A stretch of DNA of 17,351 nt from Temnopleurus reevesii (GCA_036244855.1 BQKZ01000368.1:63198-80548); one strand, 5' to 3'. Numbered from the stretch's first letter, positions 10,501 through 17,115 are shown. The notes: generated by a model not told the origin, from the sequence alone. Made by a program: numbers and translations.

Positions 10501-13500
10501 ACTGACTTAGGTTACTGTCAGAGAATGACTGATTGTCGCTGGCGGCAATATTAAAAAATCGGCCCCAGAGAATGGTGCTGGATTGAGGAGAATGGTAGCA
10601 AACTGGCAGGTGGATGAACCGTAACTGAGAATAAAATGGAAACAGGTTATTACGCCGCGTGCATTACAATGAAATTATTTGCTCTTGAAGAAGAGGAGAA
10701 GAGGAATCGACCTTCAAAGCCATCATCTGAAATTGACGACCGTGTCTCAATTCTATGGAGCAGAAACTGCATCCATTTATGTCAATATACATCGTAGCTT
10801 GCAGTAATTGTTTAAAATTGATTATAATGCACAAAACGCTAAGCAACAAATGTAATATACATTATACAAATGTAATTCCATGAGCGAAATTTCAGAGAAT
10901 CACATGATAGTCCCTTAAAAATGTTTCCATTTATGCTGACTGGTTTCATGATGGATGGTGTGTAATTACTTTCAATCAAGCATTCCTCTTTTTCACTTGA
11001 AACCCAAGATCTTCATACCTGATTGAAGACTATCTGATTCAAGTCTGGTAGGATTGAAAGGGCGCCCTCTGGTGACAGATGCACTGATAATTTATTCGCA
11101 AGTAGCAGTATGACCGGATAGGTGGGGTTCTGCACATCAGCAACCTCCAGCTTTAGCAGATCAGTACATCCTTGGAGGCCACCCGATAGAGTCTGCGCCA
11201 CGCGGGGAGCCATCGATGAACTCTTAATGGTTGCAGTTCGAACCTACAGTATGGACCAAAAACAAAGGTTACTGTTTCCCATCATTTCCCGTCGAAGCCT
11301 ATGCAAAAGATTGCATTTGTATGGGACTTGGTGGGACAACTTTATTTCTGTCCACACTGTGATTAGTGACCAATGCATTGAAATTGATTAGTTTCTAAAA
11401 TATTGCTGACAGTGTTTTTAGTGCAGGGTGATATTATAGAAATATACAATGACTCTCGAGGTTCTGGTTAAAACTATTCGCACGAATGAGCATATCAGCA
11501 TATCAGATAGTACCATACTCCCGAGGGCCAACGGCCCGAGGGAGGATGATACTATCTGATGCTCACGAGTGCGAATAGTTTTAGCCAGTACCGAGAATCA
11601 AGTCATTGTATATTACTGTTATATCCCTTCTTACAACAACAACATTAACAATAAAGTAGTCTATTGCAGCAGATTAAATAATCTTACCTTGTCTTAAGAT
11701 AATCTGATAAATTGTTTTTCTAGTCTCTGGTTCGTTGAGCACATCATGCGAACGAAGCCCGCCAGAAGTATCCCGTGCCGTGTAGCTTGGAAGCAATGTC
11801 TCTCTCGCGCACGGGCATGTCTGTGTTAGCCGACTACGCATGCACGCAAAATAGTAACGTTTTTCCCTAGGGAAAAAATTACTATTCGTCTGTTTTAGCC
11901 GACTACGCATGCGCGCAAAAATAGTAACTTTTTTCCCTAGGGAAAAAAATACTATTCGTCTGTTTTAGCCGACTACGCATGCGCGCAAAAATAGTAACTT
12001 TTTTTTTCCCTAGGGAAAAAGATTACTATTCGTACTATTCAAAGACAAACGGCTTTCTTAGCAAATATATTCATTTGTCTTGCCTGTACACTGTCAATGC
12101 AACGATCTTAGTGTAACGGATATAATAATAAACATCACTTGGCATTAGCTCGTGAGCTCGTGAGCAACTCTTTTTTGTTCAGCTGTTGCATTATTCACAT
12201 TTACATTACACGCCATGCATGTTCCATAATTTATATGACAGTAGTCAAACAATGTTCTCATTATTTAATTAAGTACCCCATTTAGAGCTTTCACAGTATG
12301 AATTAATTTTGATTGACTAGGAATATTGTAACTGTTTTTTTTTTAATTTTACTTGATTGTAAATGAAATTTAACTTGATTGTAAATGAAATTTAACTATG
12401 CTGTATTGAATTGAAGAACGGCTGGTATCTTTGGGATAAACAAATAAAGTTTACCTTTGCTTTCACCAAGAGAGGAAGCTTCAAGAAGCCGATCATAGTG
12501 TGAATAGTTGGTAGGTTCAGCACGATATTCTCCCACGAAACGCACCGCTCAATAGCTACTAACGTTTCCATTTCAACAACACGCATCTCCCCTAAACAAT
12601 CAAGTAACACCCGATGCCTATCTCCAAGGTTTTCAATAGACTGAATCGCCTCAATCACCATGGCTACCGTCGAAGTGTTGCCAAGGCTAGCTGTAAAACG
12701 CAGAAGACGCCCGTAATCCACCAGGTTGTTCTTGATCATCTGCTTGAGGGCTTTGTCCAGGCGGGAATGCTTTGTCTTTGTGGTCTTTAAGGTGACTTCT
12801 CTGGACAAGTACTTTGCTGCGCAATATGCTTGCACAGAACGATGGTAGAATTCTACCTCAGTGTCACTCTGTTTCCTACCTGTCGTTTTAGAAATGATTC
12901 CCAGTGCGCATGCCCTTTCGACAATTGAAGGAATCTTCTTGATGTCGTTGTGTCCAAAGGAGCGTTTGTGCGGGTCTTCTAGCAACCCATTTAGTGCCAT
13001 TTCTCCAACAGCCTGGACAATTAGTTCAATATCATTATCCTGGACTGCGCCAGGTGCCTTTTCCCTGTATTGCGCTAGAAGGACTTGATTTGCAGCTCCG
13101 TAAAACTCTGACTCAGTCACTCCCTGGCGAAGCAGATCTTTCTCCCACATGCCGCAGCCTAAAAGGCAGAAGATAGGTGTTGTCATAAGCTCGTTGATGA
13201 CATGATTCCGCCGAAGAAACTCTAAGAATGATCCAGCATCGTGATTGTAGTAGTCACTGAAGAATGATTGGATGAACGTTGTGACCTGCGACTGGGAAAA
13301 CCCATCAAGATCCATCTTAAGGAAGTCATTCGGAAGGTCTTCCTTGTTGAAGTAGTCTTCGAGACGACTGTCACTTGTAACAACCAGACGACACTTCCGC
13401 AATTGGATATTCTGGAGAACACGCATGACATGACCACACTTGCTTGAAGACATCTCCCCTTTAAACTCCTCTAGTCCATCAAGCATGATCAAGCATTCTG

Positions 13501-16500
13501 ATTGGTTGTCCTCAATGAATTGGTCGAAACCTTGAGCTGTCAACCCTCTGACGTCACTCAGGAGCTGGTTGACAATGGCCTCCCCCAAGGTCATGCGGTT
13601 GCTAATGAGTTTCATCTTCAAAACGAACAGGAGAAAGAAGTCCTGAAGCGGGGCGCCCTCTACGCGTTCTACCCAGTCGGATGCCATTTGTGCCAGCAGT
13701 GTGCTCTTTCCTAAACCAGGACGTGAAAATATCACAATCCTCGTTGGAAGCCTGCCATCCTTCCGAGCCCTAAGAATACTCCTATACGAGCCCTCAAGGA
13801 CAACCTTCTCCAGATGTAGGGTTTTCCGCTTTTCGAGTCGGTGAAGAAGAATCACAGGCTGATGCTGGCCAGAGTTCAAATGCTTCAGCTTCTCAAGAAC
13901 TTTAGATGTTTCTCTCCGATAGTGCGCTTCAAGTTTCTTTCGACAATCCTCTGCAGTGAAGTGCTTGACAATTTGAACATCCCTGATATCTGCAAGAATA
14001 ATAAAGGATTTTAAAATATTTAATTTACTTATAGATTATCCTAAAGTGTGAAACAGAAATGAAATATGCCTTTTTAGCAGATCATATGACAGAAAAGCTT
14101 AAACCCTGCATTCCGTTATATACAAAGTATCCTAAAGTGTGAAAGAGAACTATGTTATGGTATGTGAACAAATCGTTTCACACTGCCTAATTTGAACAGT
14201 TGAACGTTTTAAAAATAATACATGCTTTATGCTCAACCGGTTTTTTTTTGTCAGACAAACTGGAAGTTTGCCCGAGGTTCGCCCGTCATAGCAACAACTA
14301 NTTTGGGATAAACAAATAAAGTTTACCTTTGCTTTCACCAAGAGAGGAAGCTTCAAGAAGCCGATCATAGTGTGAATAGTTGGTAGGTTCAGCACGATAT
14401 TCTCCCACGAAACGCACCGCTCAATAGCTACTAACGTTTCCATTTCAACAACACGCATCTCCCCTAAACAATCAAGTAACACCCGATGCCTATCTCCAAG
14501 GTTTTCAATAGACTGAATCGCCTCAATCACCATGGCTACCGTCGAAGTGTTGCCAAGGCTAGCTGTAAAACGCAGAAGACGCCCGTAATCCACCAGGTTG
14601 TTCTTGATCATCTGCTTGAGGGCTTTATCTAGTCGGGAATGCTTTGTCTTTGTGGTCTTTAAGGTGACTTCTCTGGACAAGTACTTTGCTGCGCAATATG
14701 CTTGCACAGAACGATGGTAGAATTCTACCTCAGTGTCACTCTGTTTCCTACCTGTCGTTTTAGAAATGATTCCCAGTGCGCATGCCCTTTCGACAATTGA
14801 AGGAATCTTCTTGATGTCGTTGTGTCCAAAGGAGCGTTTGTGCGGGTCTTCTAGCAACCCATTTAGTGCCATTTCTCCAACAGCCTGGACAATTAGTTCA
14901 ATATCATTATCCTGGACTGCGCCAGGTGCCTTTTCCCTGTATTGCGCTAGAAGGACTTGATTTGCAGCTCCGTAAAACTCTGACTCAGTCACTCCCTGGC
15001 GAAGCAGATCTTTCTCCCACATGCCGCAGCCTAAAAGGCAGAAGATAGGTGTTGTCATAAGCTCGTTGATGACATGATTCCGCCGAAGAAACTCTAAGAA
15101 TGATCCAGCATCGTGATTGTAGTAGTCACTGAAGAATGATTGGATGAACGTTGTGACCTGCGACTGGGAAAACCCATCAAGATCCATCTTAAGGAAGTCA
15201 TTCGGAAGGTCTTCCTTGTTGAAGTAGTCTTCGAGACGACTGTCACTTGTAACAACCAGACGACACTTCCGCAATTGGATATTCTGGAGAACACGCATGA
15301 CATGACCACACTTGCTTGAAGACATCTCCCCTTTAAACTCCTCTAGTCCATCAAGCATGATCAAGCATTCTGATTGGTTGTCCTCAATGAATTGGTCGAA
15401 ACCTTGAGCTGTCAACCCTCTGACGTCACTCAGGAGCTGGTTGACAATGGCCTCCCCCAAGGTCATGCGGTTGCTAATGAGTTTCATCTTCAAAACGAAC
15501 AGGAGAAAGAAGTCCTGAAGCGGGGCGCCCTCTACGCGTTCTACCCAGTCGGATGCCATTTGTGCCAGCAGTGTGCTCTTTCCTAAACCAGGACGTGAAA
15601 ATATCACAATCCTCGTTGGAAGCCTGCCATCCTTCCGAGCCCTAAGAATACTCCTATACGAGCCCTCAAGGACAACCTTCTCCAGATGTAGGGTTTTCCG
15701 CTTTTCGAGTCGGTGAAGAAGAATCACAGGCTGATGCTGGCCAGAGTTCAAATGCTTCAGCTTCTCAAGAACTTTAGATGTTTCTCTCCGATAGTGCGCT
15801 TCAAGTTTCTTTCGACAATCCTCTGCAGTGAAGTGCTTGACAATTTGAACATCCCTGATATCTGCAAGAATAATAAAGGATTTTAAAATATTTAATTTAC
15901 TTATAGATTATCCTAAAGTGTGAAACAGAAATGAAATATGCCTTTTTAGCAGATCATATGACAGAAAGTTTAAACCCTGCATTCCGTTATATACAAAGTA
16001 TCCTAAAGTGTGAAAGAGAACTATGTTATGGTATGTGAACAAATCGTTTCACACTGCCTAATTTGAACAGTTGAACGTTTTAAGATAATACATGTTCTAT
16101 GCTCAACCGTTTGTTTTTTGTCAGACAAACCGGAAGTTTGCCCGAGGTTCGCCCGTCATAGCAACAACTGATTTAATGAAGCTGGATTCAAAATATTATA
16201 GTTCAATTTGTATTGCCTGTTTGGTGAACCTAATTATGTTCGTTGGTTGGCAAGATACGTGCATGAATTTGAATATATAGGTAAACCGAACGATTCTTAA
16301 ATGATGATGATAATAGTAATAACAATGATAATACTTATATATATATACATATATTTATTAGAGGACTATGTCTTCACTTGCGTTCTACACTTTACTCATT
16401 TCATTTTGATATTATTCAACGGAACGCGGAAAAAAAATATCCTCTGTCACGGTACCAAATATAACAATAAAAATAAGAGAATTTAAAAAAAAATACGACA

Positions 16501-17115
16501 GAAACAAAGTTTTTCACTCTGACCGGTTTCTTTTTAAAATACCATCTCCTTAGTCACCTATTCAGAAGCGTGGGACAAATTATTTTAGTATCATTATCCG
16601 TCCATAGCAACTGATAATAAACAATAATAAATTCATGCCGGTACAAATTTACATCACCTGAATTGAGTGCAGCACAGTGTGGATGAATTTCTTGCTGAAG
16701 GAAATTAACACCATGGATGAGATTCAAACCACCGACCCTCTAGATGAGAGGCGGGAGTCAGAACCACTACACCACGACGCTTCCATGGATTTAACTTCGC
16801 TTGATTTACCTCGTCGCCGTTTAGAAGCCTTTAAGTGTGCATCAGCCATCTTGGTAAGACCTGACCGCCTGAGGGCGTGCTTCAGTAACAAATTCTGATC
16901 ATCTGGTGACACCGTTGACCTCCAATTCAATAGCATTTCCAGAGTACCTTCAGCAGAGCGAGGGCTTGTCCGGTTGTTCATGGCTTCAAATCCATTGATT
17001 TCGGCTTCTTCAAAGCCAAGTTGTAGCCCAAGTGTCCTGACATCGTCGCCAGCTGTTATATCCTCTGCCAGTGCATGCAGTACATCTTCGTGCATTCCAT
17101 GTTGAAATGAAGAAC
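3961..17115 (-). CDS. Death-NACHT-LRR (NLR-type) receptor gene, multi-exon model
   Basis: Spliced model: 17115-16810, 15861-14327, 11243-11019, 9931-9689, 8882-8721, 7054-6891, 6291-5913, 4554-3961. Every junction has AG acceptor and GT donor, and the phases match (1, 0, 0, 0, 0, 2, 0). From the ATG at 17095 to the stop at 3961 this is 3588 nt, or 1195 residues. Order of domains: Death (about 1-75), NACHT (about 150-490), LRR-like exons (608-1078), Ser/Thr/Pro-rich linker and unique tail (1079-1195). Proteins of this architecture are cytosolic sensors: in the family, NACHT binds nucleotide and drives oligomerisation, LRRs sense ligand or keep the protein inactive, and the Death domain recruits partners. 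The second NACHT copy at 13989-12455 is left out as a probable assembly duplicate. The exon choice in the LRR region is inferred from splice sites and phase only. The 5' end is uncertain because the first exon seen begins with an acceptor-like site. Confidence 0.8.
4198..4215 (-). other. ITSM-like tyrosine motif TYYDVI in the receptor tail
   Basis: Encodes Thr-Tyr-Tyr-Asp-Val-Ile directly after the Ser/Thr/Pro-rich linker and an acidic run. It matches T-x-Y-x-x-V/I, used by SH2-domain partners in immune receptors. Short motifs arise by chance, so this is only a candidate. Confidence 0.35.
4947..5080. repeat. Foldback MITE-like element 2, second copy
   Basis: Ends AAGGCTCCAGTCACATAGA and, inverted, AAAGCCCCAGTCACATAGA, with AACACGACTCTTT at the inner arms. 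It shares the arm sequence of 3354-3475. It lies in the last intron of the NLR gene. Confidence 0.85.
5119..5217 (-). CDS. Candidate cassette exon, 3' part of LRR exon 5, copy c
   Basis: 99 nt, 33 codons, phase 0-0: EAVDIIDDTIELCSV, then AIRMLPEVICRK, donor CGGAAG|GTAGGT. A TTACCAG acceptor precedes it, with a CTGAC branch-like motif close upstream. Inclusion between 5913 and 4554 would keep frame. The pyrimidine tract is poor, so a relic is also possible. Confidence 0.45.
5431..5529 (-). pseudogene. 3' part of LRR exon 5, copy b, cut by a MITE
   Basis: 33 codons EAVDIIGHTMDLC..., TNVEAIRMLPEAICQK with donor AAAAG|GTGAGT. Directly upstream, at the point where the sister copy has TTACCAG, a G16 run (5531-5546) and a foldback element have been inserted, so the acceptor is lost. 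Intron sequence resumes at 5711. Confidence 0.7.
5531..5710. mobile_element. MITE-like insertion in LRR exon 5 copy b
   Basis: About 180 bases, starting with G16, placed between CAGCTTCC and GGTAACC, which are nearly contiguous in the sister copy. Degenerate inverted ends contain TTAGTCAG. The core GAAATCCTTG...TGATTGG (on the minus strand) matches the element at 10386-10563. Confidence 0.75.
5913..6291 (-). CDS. LRR-type exon 5 of the NLR gene
   Basis: 379 nt: one base completing a Ser codon, then 126 codons, ending phase 0. Acceptor TTATTGCACAG, donor CAAAAT|GTAAGT, a perfect consensus. The first part (GEQFLETEAST, KKTQIIVPFVIKRDDD) is not obviously LRR. The second is LRR-like: LQQVHLTIRH, EAVDIIGDTMELCNV, VEAIRMLPESICQN. 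Model residues 873-998. Its last third was copied twice downstream. Confidence 0.78.
6570..6682. repeat. Foldback element in the intron before LRR exon 5
   Basis: CAAGAACTGATACCAGTCGT near 6572 pairs with ACGACTGGTATCCATTCTTG (6661-6680), with further pairing inward around TAAAGTC. A third TTCTTAAAGTC-type segment recurs near 6737. The 70-residue open frame through it shows no gene features. Confidence 0.65.
6891..7054 (-). CDS. LRR-type exon 4 of the NLR gene (array unit 1)
   Basis: 164 nt, phase 0 in and phase 2 out. Acceptor CCCTCTCCAG, donor CAAAG|GTACGT, a strong match. The product runs VRSLCIKGTRF, TDDLTTPLLDVVHSF, IRLETFTTEDC, DIPDELKQLQVF. The phase-2 end (AG) joins the one-base start (C) of the 6291 exon to give Ser, which supports this unit as the one normally spliced to the next exon. 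Model residues 818-871 plus a split codon. The codon at 7054 is GTG (Val), not a start. Confidence 0.78.
7188..7334 (-). CDS. Candidate cassette LRR exon (array unit 2)
   Basis: If the donor is CGA|GTATAT at 7187, this is 147 nt, 49 codons, phase 0-0. It could be inserted between exons 8882 and 7054 without breaking frame. The sequence is VRTLCIKETHFTDDL, LLDVVHWSFRLEMF, TTEHLHRLKLFC. The donor is weaker than that of unit 1. It may be an alternative exon or a decaying copy. Confidence 0.5.
7452..7607 (-). pseudogene. LRR exon copy (array unit 3) ending in a stop
   Basis: From the acceptor at 7607 the frame gives VRTLCIKGTHFTDDL through CRKSVRII and then TAA at 7452-7454. The place where unit 1 has GTACGT reads ATCATATAAC here, so the donor is gone. 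If used, it would be a terminal exon of 51 codons. No AATAAA follows at the position seen in units 4 and 5; it reads CATAAA. Confidence 0.6.
7725..7880 (-). pseudogene. LRR exon copy (array unit 4) ending in a stop
   Basis: Nearly identical to unit 3; one visible coding change is His to Asp (HLHQL to HLDQL). It ends CRKSVRII then TAA at 7725-7727. AATAAA on the minus strand lies at 7694-7689, 31 bases past the stop, so it has the parts of a 3'-terminal exon. Confidence 0.6.
7998..8153 (-). pseudogene. LRR exon copy (array unit 5) ending in a stop
   Basis: Acceptor CTTTTCAG, then VRTLCIKETRFTEDL, LLDVVYSFIRLKTF, CRKSVRII and TAA at 7998-8000. AATAAA lies at 7967-7962, again 31 bases after the stop. 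More diverged from units 3 and 4 than they are from each other. It is the first array unit met after exon 8882. Confidence 0.6.
8154..8720. other. Intron between exon 3 and the LRR array, nothing recognised
   Basis: AT-rich intron sequence with no further copy of the array unit and no clear repeat. Confidence 0.5.
8721..8882 (-). CDS. LRR-type exon 3 of the NLR gene
   Basis: 162 nt, 54 codons, phase 0-0. Acceptor TATTGTTCTAG, donor AGAAAG|GTAAGG. It begins VRLTIGHPGDG, in the beta-strand position used by the neighbouring exons (VR.L.I), and ends LKFLNILPDSYRRK. Model residues 764-817. It is the only exon in this part with no visible duplicates. No function can be assigned beyond belonging to the LRR region. 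Confidence 0.75.
9267..9400 (-). pseudogene. Partial copy of LRR exon 2 (3' half), with stop
   Basis: Same segment as the copy ending at 9475, but GAGGAG of the parent is GAATAG here, a premature stop just after QANLRAPIQDE. The donor has changed to GAG|GTAACA. It is a decayed duplicate. Confidence 0.7.
9475..9600 (-). pseudogene. Partial copy of LRR exon 2 (3' half), open frame
   Basis: It matches the second half of the 9931 exon: LNCVPVKQANLRAPIQDEE, then AWLGSILGDTDHSPE, ending in CCAGAG|GTAGGT exactly as in the parent. The LRLVHL half is absent and no clear acceptor is seen. The frame is open, so use as a short cassette exon cannot be excluded. The left-hand repeat unit lies 208 bases away, and the parent 214 bases away. 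Confidence 0.65.
9689..9931 (-). CDS. LRR-type exon 2 of the NLR gene
   Basis: 243 nt, 81 codons, phase 0-0. Acceptor TTGTTCTCAG, donor CCAGAG|GTAGGT. It opens with a clear LRR core, LRLVHLSDCHLSPEAS, and continues through LWSALRRC and LNCVEVLQANLRAP, ending in an acidic stretch (ILGDSDHSPE). Model residues 683-763. Its two halves occur separately as copies on either side (5' half at 10197 and 10624, 3' half ending at 9475 and 9267). It is the only copy that is intact throughout, so I take it as the functional one. Confidence 0.8.
10022..10197 (-). pseudogene. Partial copy of LRR exon 2 (5' half), copy 1
   Basis: After a CTCCTCAG acceptor at 10198 the reading starts LRLIHLPDCHLFPEA, plainly related to LRLVHLSDCHLSPEA of the 9931 exon, then continues with NILWSAF. 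Similarity to the exon is lost after about 70 bases. The frame stays open to a stop near 10023. The exon's 3' half is missing, so it is probably a relic. A CAG|GTTACT site downstream could act as a weak donor. Confidence 0.65.
10340..10624 (-). pseudogene. Partial copy of LRR exon 2 (5' half), copy 2, split by a MITE
   Basis: It begins at an ATTCTCAG acceptor (10625) with LRFIHLPVCYHSPQSS, the same motif as the 9931 exon but decayed. After TCTGG the sequence is interrupted by about 178 bases of a foldback element (10386-10563) and then resumes with the exon-like TGGTCTGCCCTAAAAC. Stops occur further on. The surrounding intron is shared with copy 1, showing that exon and intron were duplicated together. 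Confidence 0.65.
10386..10563. mobile_element. MITE-like insertion in LRR exon 2 copy 2
   Basis: About 178 bases interrupt the exon copy between GCAGACCA and CCAGAGAATGG. Inner inverted repeats TTGTCGCCAGCGACAA and TTGTCGCTGGCGGCAA are visible. The core ATGAAATCCTTATT...TGATTGG and the GTGCACTGACT segment match the element at 5531-5710 in the opposite orientation. CCAG at both borders could be the target duplication. Confidence 0.75.
10801..11018. other. Short intron remainder, nothing recognised
   Basis: AT-rich sequence between the duplicated blocks and LRR exon 1. No exon or repeat is seen. Confidence 0.5.
11019..11243 (-). CDS. LRR-type exon 1 of the NLR gene
   Basis: 225 nt, 75 codons, phase 0 at both ends. 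The acceptor is CATACTGTAG and the donor CAG|GTATGA. It follows the NACHT donor (Lys) in frame and starts Val-Arg-Thr-Ala-Thr-Ile. The product is Leu-rich with LRR-like spacing (LLKLEVADVQN, then LSILPDLNQIVF), consistent with the start of the leucine-rich region. Model residues 608-682. Individual LRR units are degenerate, as is common in this family. Confidence 0.75.
11441..11614. repeat. Long palindromic (foldback) element
   Basis: Outer arms AATATACAATGACT and AGTCATTGTATATT are perfect. Further in, AAAACTATTCGCAC pairs with GTGCGAATAGTTTT, then GATAGTA with TACTATC, and the centre is CCGAGGGCC-AA-CGGCCCGAGG-like. About 174 bases, in the intron between the NACHT exon and LRR exon 1. Confidence 0.88.
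11828..12035. repeat. Three-unit tandem repeat of hairpins (69-70 bp)
   Basis: Units start at 11828, 11897 and 11967 with AGCCGACTACGCATGC. Each contains AATAGTAAC, a T run, CCCTAGGG, an A run and TACTATT, which form a 15-20 bp palindrome centred on CCTAGG. The unit ends with CGTCTGTTTT in the first two copies. Confidence 0.9.
12350..12393. repeat. 22-bp tandem duplication
   Basis: ACTTGATTGTAAATGAAATT occurs twice in direct succession (about 12351 and 12373), just downstream of the NACHT exon donor. Confidence 0.85.
12430..14300. repeat. Left unit of the 1.87-kb duplicated segment
   Basis: 12430-14300 matches 14302-16170. The copy covers the NACHT exon with about 25 bases beyond its 3' border and about 310 bases of upstream intron. 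The exon part is nearly identical. The intron part shows more small differences toward 14300, including a two-base net length change and homopolymer differences around 14215-14250. The unit ends at the base before the N. Confidence 0.93.
12455..13989 (-). CDS. Second copy of the NACHT exon, probable assembly duplicate
   Basis: This exon is identical in protein to 14327-15861. By eye it differs at only three bases, 12755, 12758 and 12761 (G/A, C/T, G/T against 14627, 14630, 14633). All three are third codon positions in the consecutive codons Arg-Leu-Asp, so they are synonymous. It uses the same acceptor and donor and the same Walker A, Walker B and NACHT-associated motifs. It is the copy next to the LRR exons, and its phase-0 donor would join 11243 in frame. 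If both copies were spliced, the junction would not keep frame: this exon needs one base of a split codon from the exon before it, whereas the copy at 15861-14327 ends in phase 0. That, and the N at 14301, argue that only one copy exists in the real gene. Confidence 0.8.
14301..14301. other. Single-N sequence gap or contig join
   Basis: The only ambiguous base in the window. It sits exactly at the junction of the two near-identical 1.87-kb units, so it marks a forced join and not an unresolved base. Any reading frame across it is artificial. Confidence 0.95.
14302..16170. repeat. Right unit of the 1.87-kb duplicated segment
   Basis: This unit begins at the base after the N with the same TTTGGGATAAAC seen at 12430, and ends where homology to 14300 stops at 16170. 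The flanks on the far sides (before 12430 and after 16170) are unrelated, as expected for two contigs overlapping at their ends. Confidence 0.93.
14327..15861 (-). CDS. NACHT exon of the NLR gene (copy next to the Death exon)
   Basis: A single 1535-nt exon encodes 511 full codons plus the end of one split codon. It starts after TTCTTGCAG at 15862 and ends at AAAG|GTAAAC. Near the start is a segment containing FTAEDCRKKLEAHYRRE. NACHT marks, in model numbering: Walker A SRPGLGKST (184-192), Walker B CLIMLDGLEEF (261-271), sensor-1-like RLVVTSDSR (296-304), and the NACHT-associated FYHRSVQAYCAAKYL motif (about 478-491), which matches the family's F-H-x-x-x-Q-E/A-Y-x-A-A-x-Y-L. Walker A has Ser where the first Gly is usual, and Walker B ends Glu-Glu rather than Asp-Glu. 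The first Met-like codon at 15751 is a TTG inside the exon and is not a start. The upstream reading frame runs on to the acceptor. Confidence 0.88.
16171..16809. other. Intron between Death and NACHT exons
   Basis: Unique part of the intron. It holds a TGATGATAATAG-type run at about 16300 and a TATATATATACATATA stretch at about 16337, with no exon-like segment. Confidence 0.5.
16810..17115 (-). CDS. Death-domain exon of the NLR gene
   Basis: The protein carries a Death-fold pattern: LALAEDI-like first helix, then LGLQLGF, EAEINGFEAM, a conserved Trp in MLLNWRS, and HALRRSGLTKMADAHL. These are the usual Death-domain landmarks for homotypic adaptor contacts. A basic patch (KASKRRR) follows and could act as a linker or nuclear signal. 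The donor is GAG|GTAAAT at 16809, leaving one base of a codon that the NACHT exon completes as Asp. A TATACAG acceptor precedes 17115 and the frame is open up to it, so coding may continue from an upstream exon outside the window. The first in-frame ATG is at 17095. Another ATG at 17100, in a stronger Kozak setting (AAC before, G after), is out of frame and stops after 14 codons. DED or CARD is less likely given the Trp and the helix spacing. Confidence 0.85.

Larger units (their letters stand above)
10020..10800. repeat. Tandem intron-plus-exon duplications upstream of LRR exon 2
   Basis: A shared block containing TCTGAAAGAG and a following TCAATA-like segment recurs near 10040, 10286 and 10727. 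The spacings are 246 and 441 bases, or about 246 and 263 after subtracting the 178-base insertion. The sequence TTATTACG at 9960 and 10642 belongs to the same repeat. Units carry the 5' half of LRR exon 2. Confidence 0.7.

Noticed and set aside
11674..11910. 78-residue minus-strand open frame
   Set aside because: It is made of the hairpin tandem repeat and its flank; the repeated residues reflect the DNA repeat.
11828..12035. CRISPR-like repeats
   Set aside because: Head-to-tail 69-70 base units without variable spacers.
12861..13714. Plus-strand open frames within the NACHT exon (repeated at 14733-15586)
   Set aside because: Antisense shadows of the NACHT coding strand, duplicated only because the exon is.
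13879..13879. Methionine start of the NACHT protein
   Set aside because: The codon is TTG and the frame continues 36 codons upstream to a splice acceptor; same at 15751.
14150..15751. Open frame of 533 residues read through the N
   Set aside because: The last part runs past the exon donor into intron and across the contig join. The true exon is 14327-15861.
12392..15751. Two separate tandem NLR genes
   Set aside because: The copies meet exactly at the N, share intron as well as exon, and no second Death or LRR set lies between them.
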